Source: Oegoconia quadripuncta (lineage: Eukaryota; Arthropoda; Insecta; Lepidoptera; Autostichidae). Taken from it: a stretch of 64,000 bases of DNA. The stretch lies in contig OX438753.1 of assembly GCA_949316235.1 (NCBI GenBank), forward strand, positions 20,826,801 to 20,890,800. Reading direction: 5' to 3'. Position numbers and translations under genes: made by a program. How positions within the stretch are numbered: position 1 is the stretch's first letter; every line of letters starts with the position of its first letter. Positions 10,287-19,511 of the stretch are shown piece by piece. The notes under the pieces were generated by a model. It had not been told where the DNA came from, did no database searches, and saw only the letters and a program-made list of their open reading frames with translations.

Positions 10287-10318
10287 GAGTGAGTGAGTGA
10301 GTGAGTGAGTGAGTGAGT
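10287..10318. repeat. GAGT microsatellite, 8 units
   Basis: Eight GAGT units lie between 'GATGATCAT' and 'GTCATAAATGCG'. The orthologous place in copy 2 (21190-21213) has six units. Internal tetramer runs are typical of DINE-1/Helentron-like elements. Confidence 0.9.
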
Positions 10319-10535
10319 GTCATAAATGCGAAACTTTGCTTTCGCTTAACTTCGGAACTAAATGACCTACAGACTTGAAATTTTGGATTTTAAGTATGTG
10401 ATTATAGCTTACTGGATGACGAAAATTTCTGCGTTCTAGTCTTATCCAGAGGTTCTAAAATAGCGGCCTGAGTATGCGGCGAAATGGTTCCAGTAAAGGA
10501 TGGTACGGCAGTGTTTGCTTCGCGCTCGACTTGGC

Positions 10536-10555
10536 GGGGGCACTGCCGTGCCCCC
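10536..10555. repeat. GC-rich terminal hairpin, copy 1
   Basis: 8-bp arms GGGGGCAC and GTGCCCCC with loop TGCC, 4 bp from the last base shared by both unit copies. It resembles the 3' stem-loop of Helitron-type elements. Confidence 0.75.
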
Positions 10556-10559
10556 AGAT

Positions 10560-10644
10560 CCCGCGGGATAAACAAATTAAATATCCACAATAAAGTTAGC
10601 GAAGCAGGAGAATAAGCAGGTGAAGCCGCGGACGAAATACTAGT
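10560..10644 (+). repeat. Helitron-like repeat E, 3' end
   Basis: Only the last 85 bp of the family are present: 'CCCGCGGGATAAACAAATTA', then 'GTGAAGCCGCGGACGAAATA', then CTAG. It abuts the hairpin end of the 2.35-kb unit directly, so the two elements are joined without spacer. Confidence 0.55.
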
Positions 10645-10964
10645 TCATTATAAACTGATAACAAAATATGATTCATTTGTAAATATTATTGGTCAATAAC
10701 AAAATAGCAATTGTAATCGAAACGCTATCAAAATGTTTATGTACAATTTGAACAGTTGATGCATGTGATAATTAAATGACGCAAATTGAAATGAAACATT
10801 GAAACAGCAAACGTGAAATATAAATTACCATAATTTACAATTCATCAGCACTTTTTTTTATACAATTTTAAGTAGTATAGTTTAATGAATGAAAAACACT
10901 AACTTAAAAACCACAGAACTAGTGCAAGTCTGAAAAACTTCATTTTGTACTTGTATGTATATAT
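10645..10964. other. AT-rich stretch, nothing recognised
   Basis: No open frame or repeat match. Confidence 0.4.
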
Positions 10965-11100
10965 ACATACATAACGTCCCGATCTTTATCCAAATAGGTG
11001 ATCAGAAATATCCCAAACATTAGCGTAAACAACACCCACGTTTCACCTTTAAAAATATTTACAGAATGCAAACTTGACAGGGGCTAAATCCATCGCCATT
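10965..11100 (+). repeat. Repeat-D 5' part
   Basis: 'CATACATAACGTCCCGATCT', 'TATCCCAAACATTAGCG' match the beginning of the family at 3352 and 16250. The rest is degraded. Confidence 0.5.
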
Positions 11101-11717
11101 AAAAATTAGATATTTTTTAATGGAATGCGTCCCATAGTCGCATTTTGCTACAAACTCTGCGCCAAAAATGTCTCGCACGGGTAACCCCATTACGGACCCA
11201 AATTTCTTGTTCTTATTCTTCCTTGATCACAAAAGTTTTTGGATTTATTGCATTGAAAGCAAAAATATTACCGATTGTTTGCTTAAGGGGCGATAGGTCA
11301 TCAAAGCTCCATCCTGCTCCATCGCGTACATATTTGCATAAGTCTATACCGCTCATTCCGTTTCTCGCGCACGCATAAAACTTAGTTATTTCCCTTTTAT
11401 TTCGAAACTAATGTATATTTCGACAATGTAAAACATGTAATCACTAGATCCTATTACGTTTAATTATCACTGAAACTTTCATGATTCAATCAAGAACATT
11501 TACATAATGTCAGCCATTTATTTCTACCTTCAGACGAAATTTGGTTATTTTTTTCTATCGAGAAAATTTCCAGGAATCGTGTTTTTGAAACACATGATCA
11601 CTAGCATAAGTCCTGTTGTTTATCCCGTAGTTAATACAAAGGAATGATTAACGTATTGATGATAAAACTGGGCTGGTCCTAAGCCAAGTAAGGTCTAATC
11701 CATTCTTAACCTCATTC
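11101..11717. other. Stretch with nothing recognised
   Basis: A 77-codon open frame (11145-11378, plus) has no known motif. No repeat match was found. Confidence 0.4.
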
Positions 11718-11832
11718 AGGAGCATGCTTAAAAGTAGCATGTTTTACTAGCAAATGTATCCGTTCAAGAGCATGCTCATTTTAAGCATACTCATAAGCAT
11801 GCTTTGTAGCATGCTATTAAAGAGCATGTCAA
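11718..11832. repeat. Cluster of GCATG / GCATGC motifs
   Basis: Within about 115 bp there are six GCATG words, four of them in full AGCATGCT-type palindromes, plus one variant (AGCATACT). They are irregularly spaced, so this is not a simple tandem repeat. It could be a decayed satellite or mobile-element end. Its role is unknown. A similar but weaker group (GATGCTCATGCTAAGCAT) lies at the right edge near 63962. Confidence 0.6.
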
Positions 11833-11852
11833 TCTGTATCTTATATGTTTTA

Positions 11853-12289
11853 TACAGGGTGTTAGTAGAAGTATCATTGTCCTTTACACCACGTGTAGTA
11901 TAAGTGAACTACAATACAATAAAGAAGTATTTTTTTTAATCCACCAAATAGTTCTTTTTTAAATCCCGCACTCTAGCAACTTTCCTCGCGCGCCTTCGCC
12001 CGACGCGACGGACGTTCATTCACTCACCGCTCACCGACGCCAGCGACTACACGACGTATGTATTTACCTATCTATCTACCTACCTAACTGTCAGTCTACT
12101 TTTCTGTTAGCTCGATTCCAATTTTTCCTTCCTACTTTTGACGGGCTTAAGACCGTCAGACTGAGTAATTAGCGTGTAAAATTTAAAAAAAAAATTGTGT
12201 ATATAAAAAAATTACTTCTTTATTGTATTGTAGTTCACTTATACTACACGTGGTGTAAAGGAAAATGATACTTTTACTTACACCCTGTA
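11853..12289. mobile_element. MITE-P1 with about 82-bp terminal inverted repeats
   Basis: The left arm starts TACAGGGTGTTAGTAGAAGT and the right arm ends in its inverse (CACCCTGTA at 12281-12289). About 80 bp pair with only a handful of mismatches. The element is flanked by TA on both sides (11851-11852, 12290-12291), as expected for Tc1/mariner-type target duplication. The interior is a GC-rich 90-bp segment (11984-12060) and has no transposase. The same CACCCTGTA-type ends are seen in MITE-P2 (47818-48224). The superfamily assignment is inference. Confidence 0.75.
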
Positions 12290-12702
12290 TAGTAGGTAGT
12301 AGTAGCTATTCAGCGCGTGCGATTGTATGGAGTGTCGAGCCAGCCTAAAGGCTGTGTAGTTGGTGGATTGAAGACAACAGGGTCTATAATGTATACGTAT
12401 AACAAACGTGACTACGTCTTGAAGATTATTCTTTTCTCTCCGTAAACTCACGAGCGTCACACTGTTACGGCATGCCATAAAATTTATTTTTAGTACTACT
12501 TTTATGAAAATTCGCGTTTTAATTAACTAATGTCAGTAAAATAGGTAATTTCGGAGCGCCGAGCTCACGTGTCGACTGGAGTACGGTCTATAAATTCTTG
12601 TGAATACATAAATATATAATGCGAGGGCAAGCGTGACTACACTAAAATTTACAACGTTCGCGTACGGACTTTAAAACACATCGGCTTAATTAATTCCTTT
12701 TT
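12290..12702. other. Stretch with nothing recognised
   Basis: A 66-codon minus-strand frame overlaps 12278-12478 without any motif. Confidence 0.4.
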
Positions 12703-13079
12703 TTACCCGACTACAGCGAAGTTAAAAGGAGGGTAATGTATTCAAAGTGTCTGGATGTGTGTATGTCTTACCACTTACACAAAGTTACTAAGTCATTTAA
12801 GGGGCAATGTAGACGCTGTTATAATAAGGTTCCAATGGACATTCAAAATTTACTTTTAAATAAATTCAAAACCATCATAAAACAGACATTATTTACCAAA
12901 GGCTATTATAACATTTCTGACTATCTGGATGATAAGCAAGAATGGATGTAGACCGCTCGGCGATATTCAGTCTAATTATACAATATAATATAATTGTAAC
13001 CCAATTGTACATGTTGACCTTCAATATCTTATATAATGTACCCTAAAATTGTAGGGTAACCTTTTTGACTTTACTTTTT
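12703..13079 (+). pseudogene. LINE ORF2 C-terminus with 3' UTR
   Basis: The frame 12736-12951 gives a C-terminal motif YNKVPMDIQNLLLNKFK and later YYNISDYLDDKQEW before a stop. This tyrosine-asparagine-lysine-isoleucine/valine-proline box followed by YYxIxDYL is a recognisable end of insect non-LTR retrotransposon ORF2 proteins. The first approximately 17 codons belong to a preceding repeat (TTTTTACCCGAC type, 12703-12765), so the ATG is not native. After the stop come about 120 bp of AT-rich 3' UTR and a terminal TTTGACTTTAC motif at 13068-13078. It is a 5'-truncated, dead insertion. Confidence 0.6.
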
Positions 13080-13989
13080 TTTTGAATTGTCCCAAGACCG
13101 AGACCGTTCCACTTCAAATTCTTTAAATTGCCTCATTTTACATTCAGGGGATATTTTCTGAAACTCTTTGCATTGCACGCACGTCGTAGGCCTAGCTGCC
13201 GGAAATAAATAAGTTGTGGAGGCCGATATTTCACTCTGAACCAATATCGTGAGAGGCAAAAGAAAACGGTTTAAAACTTTTATACTACCTGATAGTATTT
13301 TGAAATCGCTGGTCGAGGTTGGGAGGTGATGTACGGCCGAGGGTCGGCAGAACAACAGCAATGTTTACAACATTTTCATTTTCTTAAAGAACAATTAAGT
13401 AAATAAATAAATAAAATGCATTTATTCATCACAAAAAAAGAAAACACTAGCATACATAGAATCGAGAATCACGGTATTGTAATGAATAGGTAGGGACTCA
13501 GCAGTGTTGCTGATTTTCTGCCACCAAAGAAAGTATGGGCGACTTTCCAATGGCTAACGATTTTTTTTAATATTTTTGTTTTTAAGCTTAGGCGTGGCTC
13601 TGGACAATGTAGAAATTAAATTAATATGTAAGAAATAAGAGGCCCTATCTGTTAGCGCCATCTTTCGAGCCACTTTGAACCACCTTACTAAGCGATCAGA
13701 AAATCGCTGACTAGAACTAAAAAAAAAATATTATTAGCATAATAAATTACAAATAGTTTCCATTTTCCTGTGGCCAGAGAGGAATGGGACAAAGTGAACA
13801 ATATACCCTGCTAAGATACCAATGCTATCCTCTATTGAAAATTAAAATAAGTAAATATAAGATGAAAGTGTTATAAGTGCGAGATGATCATTATAATTAT
13901 AATTAGTAATTTGTAAAAAAAAAAATCCCAAATCTGTATACAACTATTTGGAAAATTAGTTACGAACATAACTAAGCAATCCTATACCG
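13080..13989. other. Stretch with one unrecognised open frame
   Basis: A 96-codon minus-strand frame (13071-13361) contains a Cys-x2-Cys pair (CVQCKEF) but no recognisable domain. The remainder is AT-rich without repeat matches. It could be chance or a decayed exon. Confidence 0.35.
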
Positions 13990-14075
13990 AATGAGTTTTT
14001 TTACTGTAAGGAAAAAAATAAGGCATATTATGTGAGTGAAATAAAAGGTATTGGTATAAGGTAGTATAGTTGGTA
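13990..14075. repeat. MITE-J end fragment
   Basis: 'GAATGAGTTTTTTTACTGTA' and 'AGGAAAAAAATAAGGCATAT' match the terminal sequence of MITE-J at 16750 and, inverted, at 17388-17423. Confidence 0.5.
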
Positions 14076-14217
14076 TAGGTGGTCAAAAAAAAGTTAGTTC
14101 AAAAATAACACAAATAAATGTACCTTAATACCGACATAATTTAGCTTTTTTTTCATTCTACATCAACTGTTCCTTTAGGAGTGCAATGCCACGAGCATAG
14201 CAATTTTCAATCGACAA

Positions 14218-14365
14218 ATTAGAAAGAAAGAAAGAAAGAAAAAATTCTTTATTGTACACAGCTTAAAAATATACACAGTGACATTATTTTAAAAGGTGTA
14301 CAAAGGCGGTCTTATCGCTTATAGCGATCTCTTCCAGACAACCACGGCAAAGGAACTTGGTATAA
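14218..14365 (-). repeat. LINE 3' tail with GAAA-type repeat
   Basis: The reverse complement ends in a TTTC tetramer run (14222-14241). Body marks are TTCTTTATTGTACACAGC, 'AAAGGCGGTCTTATCGCTTA' and 'CTCTTCCAGACAACC', shared with 42955-43082 and, more distantly, 21480-21612. A 5'-truncated LINE. Confidence 0.65.
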
Positions 14366-14506
14366 CACGCTACTGCTGCGTAGCGTAAAGCAAACTTACA
14401 AGAGTAAAATATATCTAAATCCTTATACTATAATATAATATTATTTATAATAAATATAAAATTATACATAGATTAGACATAGACTTAAGATGTTATCGAG
14501 ATCTTT

Positions 14507-14762
14507 GACGACTTATTTGGTGTAGTGGTTAGAAGGTAATCTAAACCAAATAATTGCGGTTTCGAATCCCTCTAGGGGCATATGTTTGTGTGACGAATAC
14601 GGACATGTGTACCCGAGTTAGGGATGTTTTTATTTATTTACAAAAATATGTATTTATGTAGTATATCAACCATCTGGTATTTACAACACAAGCATATAGT
14701 TGCTTACTGTGAAACTAGATGGCGCTGTGTGTATGTCTAAGGATATTTATTATTATTATTAT
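14507..14762 (+). mobile_element. SINE-B copy
   Basis: The head has GGTGTAGTGGTTAGAAGG and a mutated B box (GGTTTCGAATCCCTC). The body (GTGTGACGAATACGGACATG, CATCTGGTATTTACAACAC) and end (GGCGCTGTGTGTATGTCTAA) are followed by an ATT trinucleotide tail. The head is diverged relative to 28258 and 29228. Confidence 0.75.
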
Positions 14763-15120
14763 CTTCTCAGTTCCATGCTTGCACATGCACGCACCTCGTA
14801 TTATTAGGTACTAGCAACGGGGGCGCCATATTTGGAACTCGCTCCATCTTAAAACTTGCCTAGAACCGGCACTCCCAAAGAACCATTTCGAATTTGTACA
14901 AAATATTTTCGATAACCGTTTCCAGACTGTTTATCGCACAACTTTTCTTTTTCTTTTGTTTAGGTTCTAATTTATGTATTATCAGTTATCACTAGAATTT
15001 TAATCAGAATAAAATTGTATTGCCACTAACATTTATGGGCCAAATAGTCTGAAAATAAACATTTTTTTTTTATACCTATTAAACAATTCGGAAACCACAT
15101 ATAATATGGAGCTCCAACAA
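14763..15120. other. Spacer, nothing recognised
   Basis: No repeat match or coding signal. Confidence 0.35.
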
Positions 15121-15225
15121 TTTTCAGATGAATTCAACTATGGTTCCCAGTGGAAAGTTGTTTGTAATCAGGAATGGCGTTACCAGTAAACAGAAATTAC
15201 ACTAATTAAAATTTCAACTTCATTG
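15121..15225. repeat. MITE-P2-type fragment
   Basis: CAACTATGGTTCCCAGTGGA, 'GTTTGTAATCAGGAATGGCG' and the CAGTAAACAGAAATTACAC step match the right half of MITE-P2 (47818-48224). The TIR is lost. Confidence 0.5.
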
Positions 15226-15304
15226 GTGTACCTACATTGAATTGTCAAACATTTAGATGAAGTAGAATCTCATGTCCTTAAAAAACACGATACTGACATT
15301 AATA

Positions 15305-15902
15305 TTTTTTTTTATGGATGACGGGTTCGTACTTGACCTCAATCACGCCTGATGTTAAGTGAAGATGAGGTCAAAGGTGGAAGCGTACTGACCCGGAAAC
15401 CCCAACACATTTGAGGGACTGGTTATCTTATCTCTGACAACTGGAACACAACAATGCTATTAACATTGCTCCTTGGCGGCAGATTTAGATAAGATGGTGG
15501 TAGCTAGCCAGGCGGATTTTTTTTAAATTTTTTTTTTATTAAGTAATAGGTATTTCCACACCATTCACTATTAGGTAGAGTATATAAGGAACTATTAATG
15601 ATATTCTGGCAAATAAATCATTCATTTAAATATGAAGAAACATTACACAAGATATTGTCTGACAATCCTTTGTTTGGAACATCCAAACGCTTTATTTTGG
15701 GATTTCTCTGGTCATCCCATTTGGGATAAAGGTCGTGACTCTAAGTAAGTAAGATATTGTGTTTCAACATGAAGGTTTTTCAGTGTGTCGCCATGAAGGT
15801 GAAGGCAATGAAGTCTCGCTTCGACAGTCTATTTTAACATGTACCCCGCTGGGGATCGAACCCGCGACCTCCGAATCGTAAACCCAATGTTGTTTACATT
15901 GA
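15305..15902 (-). mobile_element. SINE-A copy interrupted by about 319 bp
   Basis: The 3' two thirds of SINE-A occupy 15305-15516 (minus) and the tRNA-like head 15836-15902. The intervening 15517-15835 replaces about 40 bp of SINE body. It starts in a T-rich run and contains a minus-strand repeat-D piece (15655-15740). The lost SINE bases show that this was not a clean insertion. The head keeps a good B box (GGTTCGATCCCCAGCGGGG in reverse). Confidence 0.7.
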
Positions 15903-16074
15903 CCAGTGCCAGAATAACTAAAGAGTTTAAGTTGTATTTACTATTTTAGTTTACCATAGACTTTATTTTAAGTTTTTAATATATTTTATGGGCCATGTAA
16001 CCTGAAATAAAGAATGAAATAGAAATAATTATGAATTTAGAAAATTCATAAAAAAATATGATATCATCCAAATA
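15903..16074. other. Spacer with AATAAAG-type LINE end
   Basis: 15955-16010 resembles a LINE 3' end (GAAATAAAGAATGAAATAGA). Otherwise nothing is recognised. Confidence 0.3.
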
Positions 16075-16560
16075 CATCCAATAGATCTGTTAAAAGTTAA
16101 ATATCTTCGAAACGGCTTAACAGATTTTCATCAAAATAACCTTCGTCTTAAATATAAAAAACCGCACTCAAATCTGACTATGCATTACTAAGATACATCA
16201 AGAAGCGAATCCAGTCAATCATAAAAAAAAAAAAACATCCGGACACACAAACATACATAAATAACGTCACGAGCTTTATCCCAAGTGGGGTGGTCACAGA
16301 TATCCCTAACATTAGCATTTGGGTGTTCAAAACAGTTTAATGCTTGAAACGAGATCCATGGTTCTCTTTCGAAATATACAGAAATGCCCACGTGAGGGGG
16401 GTTAAAATGTGCAAATCTGTTGATGTATTTTGGTGGATAGTCCCTTAGTCGCCTTCACGACACTCACGGGAAGAGACTGGTTGGTTCCAATATTTTTACA
16501 TGTAGACACAACGCCGTCAAATATATAACACCAGTCGTTTTCAGTCGGGGGTTAAAAATA
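16075..16560 (+). repeat. Repeat-K with two nested insertions
   Basis: Outer repeat-K parts are 16075-16200 (TAAAAAACCGCACTCAAATC) and 16496-16560 (ACACAACGCCGTCAAATAT, 'CAGTCGTTTTCAGTCGGGGG'). Between them lie a 33-bp LINE-G tail ending in an A-run (16200-16235), flanked by ACATC on both sides, and a repeat-D copy (16248-16495). Related repeat-K copies at 33340 and 44885 confirm the outer sequence. Confidence 0.55.
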
Positions 16561-16749
16561 AAGCCTGCCAAACAACTTGATTGCATTTTTCACAGTGTAA
16601 TAAATGACAAACGGAACATAGCATTTGTTTGAATTAAAATTGTCGATCGTCAAACACGTCATGAAATAAAAATATTTACTGCCTCGCAATTACAAAGATT
16701 TACTATTGGTCATGTACAAATTTAACTCAAACACAAATTGTATATACTA
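16561..16749. other. Spacer, nothing recognised
   Basis: AT-rich, no match. Confidence 0.3.
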
Positions 16750-17423
16750 GATGAGTTTTTTTTAATGTAAGGAAAAAATATGGCATATTAGGTAAGTTAA
16801 ATATTATTTTGACAAAAATATCATCGAATAAAGCGTTAATTGTGTCATTTGACACCGTTTTAAACGCCTCCGTGGCTCAATGTAAACAACATAGGGTTTA
16901 CGAATCGGAGGTCGTGGGTTCGATTCCCAGCGGGGTACATGTTTAGTACTCGGTTTGGTTGGTGGTAGGGCATTTTATATCCGCCTGGCTAGCTACCACC
17001 ATCCTATCTAAATCTGCCGCCAAGCAGCAATGTTAATAGCATTGTTGTGTTCCGGTTGTCAGAGATAAGACAGCCAGTTCCCCAAATATTTGGGTTTCCT
17101 GGTCCGTACGCTTCCACCTTCGGCCTCATCTTCACTTAACATCAGGTGTGATTGCGGTCAAGTACTAAACTGTTGTGCATAAAAAAAAGTTTAAAAATTT
17201 GACGGTCGCGTTTGTAAACCTATTCCACATAATTACATCATTAAATCAAATAAATAAAAGAAATTTGGGGAAAATATGAGTTCCAAATAAATTTCGCATG
17301 ATGAGCTTACGAATCCTGTCAGTCGCATAAAAAAAAAATCAAGCAGGCGCGTGCGTTTTTGAAAAAAAAAAAATTAAACTACCTATGCCAATAACTTCTT
17401 TCTTTACGGTAAAAAAACTCATC
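16750..17423. mobile_element. MITE-J1 carrying a nested SINE-A
   Basis: The ends GATGAGTTTTTTTTAATG (16750) and, inverted, AAAAAAACTCATC (17411-17423) are terminal inverted repeats of about 40 bp. With the SINE (16854-17196) removed the element is about 330 bp and aligns with MITE-J2 (26895-27443) through 'GGTCGCGTTT' and 'CCAAATAAATTTCGCATGA'. No transposase is present. Confidence 0.6.
16854..17196 (+). mobile_element. SINE-A, full length with target duplication
   Basis: The best copy of the family. The tRNA-like head has a CCTCCGTGGCTCAATG A-box region and B box GGGTTCGATTCCCAGC. The body runs through TAGCTACCACCATC and 'GTGTTCCGGTTGTCAGAG'. The 3' end is CATCAGGTGTGATTGCGG followed by GCATAAAAAAAA. 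It is flanked by a perfect 7-bp duplication ATTTGAC (16847-16853 and 17197-17203), and the empty site is represented in MITE-J2. The head probably provides an internal pol III promoter. It does not encode protein. Confidence 0.9.
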
Positions 17424-17496
17424 CGATATAACAAACACATAGGCATTTTTATCATTAACGTAAGAGTTTTAACGTAAATATACTGTAGACAATTTT

Positions 17497-17925
17497 TCAA
17501 CGAGGCGGACCCATGAATTTCAAATACGTTTTTACAGATAAGGGCCATTGTTGATATAAAATACGATTATTCAGGGCAGCCACGCGAGCGTAGGCATCCC
17601 CGCCCATAAAAATTACAATACAACAAGCCAAAAGGTACAAATCATGAGAACACAAAGTTTGTATTAATGACGCAACGTTTTGCTTTTTATGACGGAAAAA
17701 ATTCGCTTTTACTACTCCGGGTTCATTCTTAAGGGCGTTCTCCATTGAACGGATTGCGAGTAAATTGTCGCTGGTAAAAGCATCAAGCAGCGAACAGACG
17801 AACAGCGAGAAATGTATAATGCCGCAAAAGTGGGCATACACAATTTTTTTATGTGTATCATTCAGTAATAATATTGGAAGATATTTCCAGCCATAGACGC
17901 GGCATTGGTGGCTCAATGTAAACAA
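17497..17925 (-). other. Unrecognised 142-codon open frame
   Basis: This is the longest uninterrupted frame in the window. Its first codons lie in an antisense SINE-A head (17898-17972), so the native start would be internal or on another exon. The product has two hydrophobic stretches (around residues 34-48, HFCGIIHFSLFVCSLL, and 92-108, LYLLACCIVIFMGGDA) and a mixed, protein-like composition with Cys-rich patches. I recognise no family. The local GC content is visibly higher than in the flanks. It may be a decayed exon, an exon of an unseen gene, or chance. Confidence 0.3.
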
Positions 17926-17972
17926 TAGTTTACAAAATGGAGATCGCGGATTTGATTCCCAGCGTGATATAT
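17898..17972 (+). repeat. SINE-A head fragment
   Basis: GGCATTGGTGGCTCAATG and a decayed B box (GATTTGATTCCCAGCGTG). It ends just after the head, before the body. Confidence 0.6.
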
Positions 17973-18082
17973 GTTTAAAAAAATTTCCAATTTTTTAAAT
18001 AAATTTGATTTAATTTCAAATCTAAATCGATAATATATACTTTTTTATATAGAAATAAAAAGTAGATTGCATTATTATCTAG

Positions 18083-18418
18083 TCAAAAAAAATATTTGAT
18101 CGACGGGAAAAATTTCTCAAAAATCGTTGGTAATCGAACTATTCGATTCGATTCGTACTCAGCGCTCACTCGAATATTCACTGAGGGATGCCAACTATAG
18201 GCGGACGCCCCGGTGAAGCCGTGCCTTAATCTTAAAATATTTCTAACAGCCTCTTCACTAGCAAAAGCACGGACCCCAGCTTTAAAGTTACTCTGATTCA
18301 GGACCTTTTTTATAACAACAAATTTTCTTCTGGCAACGTAATAATAGAAAATGTAAAATAGAAACACTTTATAAAAGTTATTGATTAAATCGTCCTGTCT
18401 TATTATAAGTTGGCACAA
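18083..18418 (-). other. Unrecognised 111-codon open frame
   Basis: It starts with a Met-Cys-Gln-Leu stretch, then a hydrophobic segment around residues 18-28, then a basic-acidic region (ASEEAVRNILRLRHGF at about residues 53-68). No family is recognised. It lies on the same strand as 17497-17925 and 150 bp away; a shared origin is possible but unsupported. Confidence 0.25.
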
Positions 18419-18693
18419 TCATAGCCGCCGTGTTGTCACTGTTGAACTCCGTTCGATTGTCACATACCCGGTGGAGACGCACCTTTAGATCTGATAACCT
18501 TGAGTCCGCAACAATGTAGACTAAAATTTCGAATAAAGAATTTACATAAAGCTAGTCAAATATTCTCCGGAAATAAAAATATTATTTCCTTTTTACAACG
18601 TAGCAACATTGTGACCTAACAAGGTTCAAAGTATCTGTGTCTTTGGATCTGATAGCAAAAATAGAACTTTTAATAAACATAGAAAGTAAAGGT
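18419..18693. other. Spacer, nothing recognised
   Basis: No match. A minus-strand frame that starts upstream in the inverted unit piece runs in at 18626. Confidence 0.3.
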
Positions 18694-18915
18694 TGATCCC
18701 ACCAAAAACATTCTGTAAAAAACTAGCCAAGTCTCGATGGAGCTGCTTGATTATCTCTAAAAAGTAATGAAATCTATACAAAGTCGTGCCAAGTGTAAGG
18801 TTCCTTACTGCGATTTCTTTATTATTATAGTTAATGTTGTGTGACTTGGCCGTTGAAGGGTACACAGGGGTACAAAACCAGGTGCTCCATGACACCAACC
18901 TGTCGCCAGAACCGC
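18694..18915 (-). repeat. Inverted partial copy of the 2.35-kb unit
   Basis: The reverse complement of 18694-18915 matches 19087-19315: TGGTGTCATGGAGCACCTGG, CAACGGCCAAGTCACACAAC, 'GGCTAGTTTTTTACAGAATG', and the common upstream GCGGTTCTGGCGACAG. It stops at 'GGTGGGAT', just before the OTU-like fragment. It faces copy 2 across a 171-bp spacer (18916-19086), making a large inverted repeat. Confidence 0.85.
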
Positions 18916-19316
18916 TATTAATGTTATTAATTATGTTATTAAGAATGTTCAACGGCAAACTATTAGCGAATAATCTGTGTGGCGTTTACATAACATTCTT
19001 TAAACGTTAGTGGCTTTATCAAGCCTACAATTGACTGGTTATTGAATCAACGTTTTCCAAGTGGCAATTTTCCATCGTCAATGCGTAGCGGTTCTGGCGA
19101 CAGATTGGTGCAATGGTGTCATGGAGGACCTGGTTTTGTACCCCTGTGTACCCTTCAACGGCCAAGTCACACAACATTAACTATAATAATAAAGAAATCG
19201 CAGTAAGGAACCTTACACTTGGCACGACTTTGTATAGATTTCATTACTTTTTAGAGATAATCAAGCAGCTCCATCGAGACTTGGCTAGTTTTTTACAGAA
19301 TGTTTTTGGTGGGATT

Positions 19317-19511
19317 TCACTTCTTTTTGTAGAAACGTGGGCATATTATATATATGCCCACGTTTCTACAAATATACTTGATACTGCAAGTTGAGTCAGT
19401 TCTACCATACACCAAGAAAGATATTGAATGGAAGAGACAAGACCCGTCTTTGGGCATACCAACTACTTGGTAGTCACTAAGTTCATCGTCGTCTTTTAAT
19501 AATATCGACAT
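19317..19511 (-). pseudogene. OTU-like cysteine protease fragment, copy 2
   Basis: 64 codons, nearly identical to 8421-8615. The differences are Ile4 to Leu, Gly13 to Asp, Asn38 to Thr and Phe42 to Cys. The D-G-x-C catalytic core (Asp22, Cys25) and LFHSISFLVYG are kept, and the frame again ends in the hairpin. The two copies have diverged by mostly amino-acid-changing differences, which argues against current selection, but the sample is tiny. Confidence 0.6.
19326..19372. repeat. Perfect 21-bp-arm hairpin, copy 2
   Basis: Arms 19326-19346 and 19352-19372, TATAT loop; identical to 8430-8476. Confidence 0.9.

Larger units (their letters stand above)
8215..10559. mobile_element. 2.35-kb Helitron/Helentron-like unit, copy 1
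   Basis: The unit is repeated as copy 2 at 19111-21454 with only a few percent divergence. From left to right it holds the shared CAATGGTGTCATGGA start, an OTU-like protein fragment (8421-8615, minus), an AT-rich 900-bp stretch, a degenerate tandem pair of about 250 bp (9499-10040), a conserved block with 'CTCTGAGTTTATGGGAAGTA', a GAGT microsatellite (10287-10318), and a GC-rich hairpin four bases from the shared right end (10536-10555, then AGAT). No Rep/helicase or transposase is present, so it is non-autonomous. A microsatellite plus a 3' stem-loop, together with an OTU relic, suggests the Helentron group; this is inference. Compared with copy 2 it lacks about 40 bp near 9714 and has about 40 bp extra near 8940. 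Confidence 0.6.
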
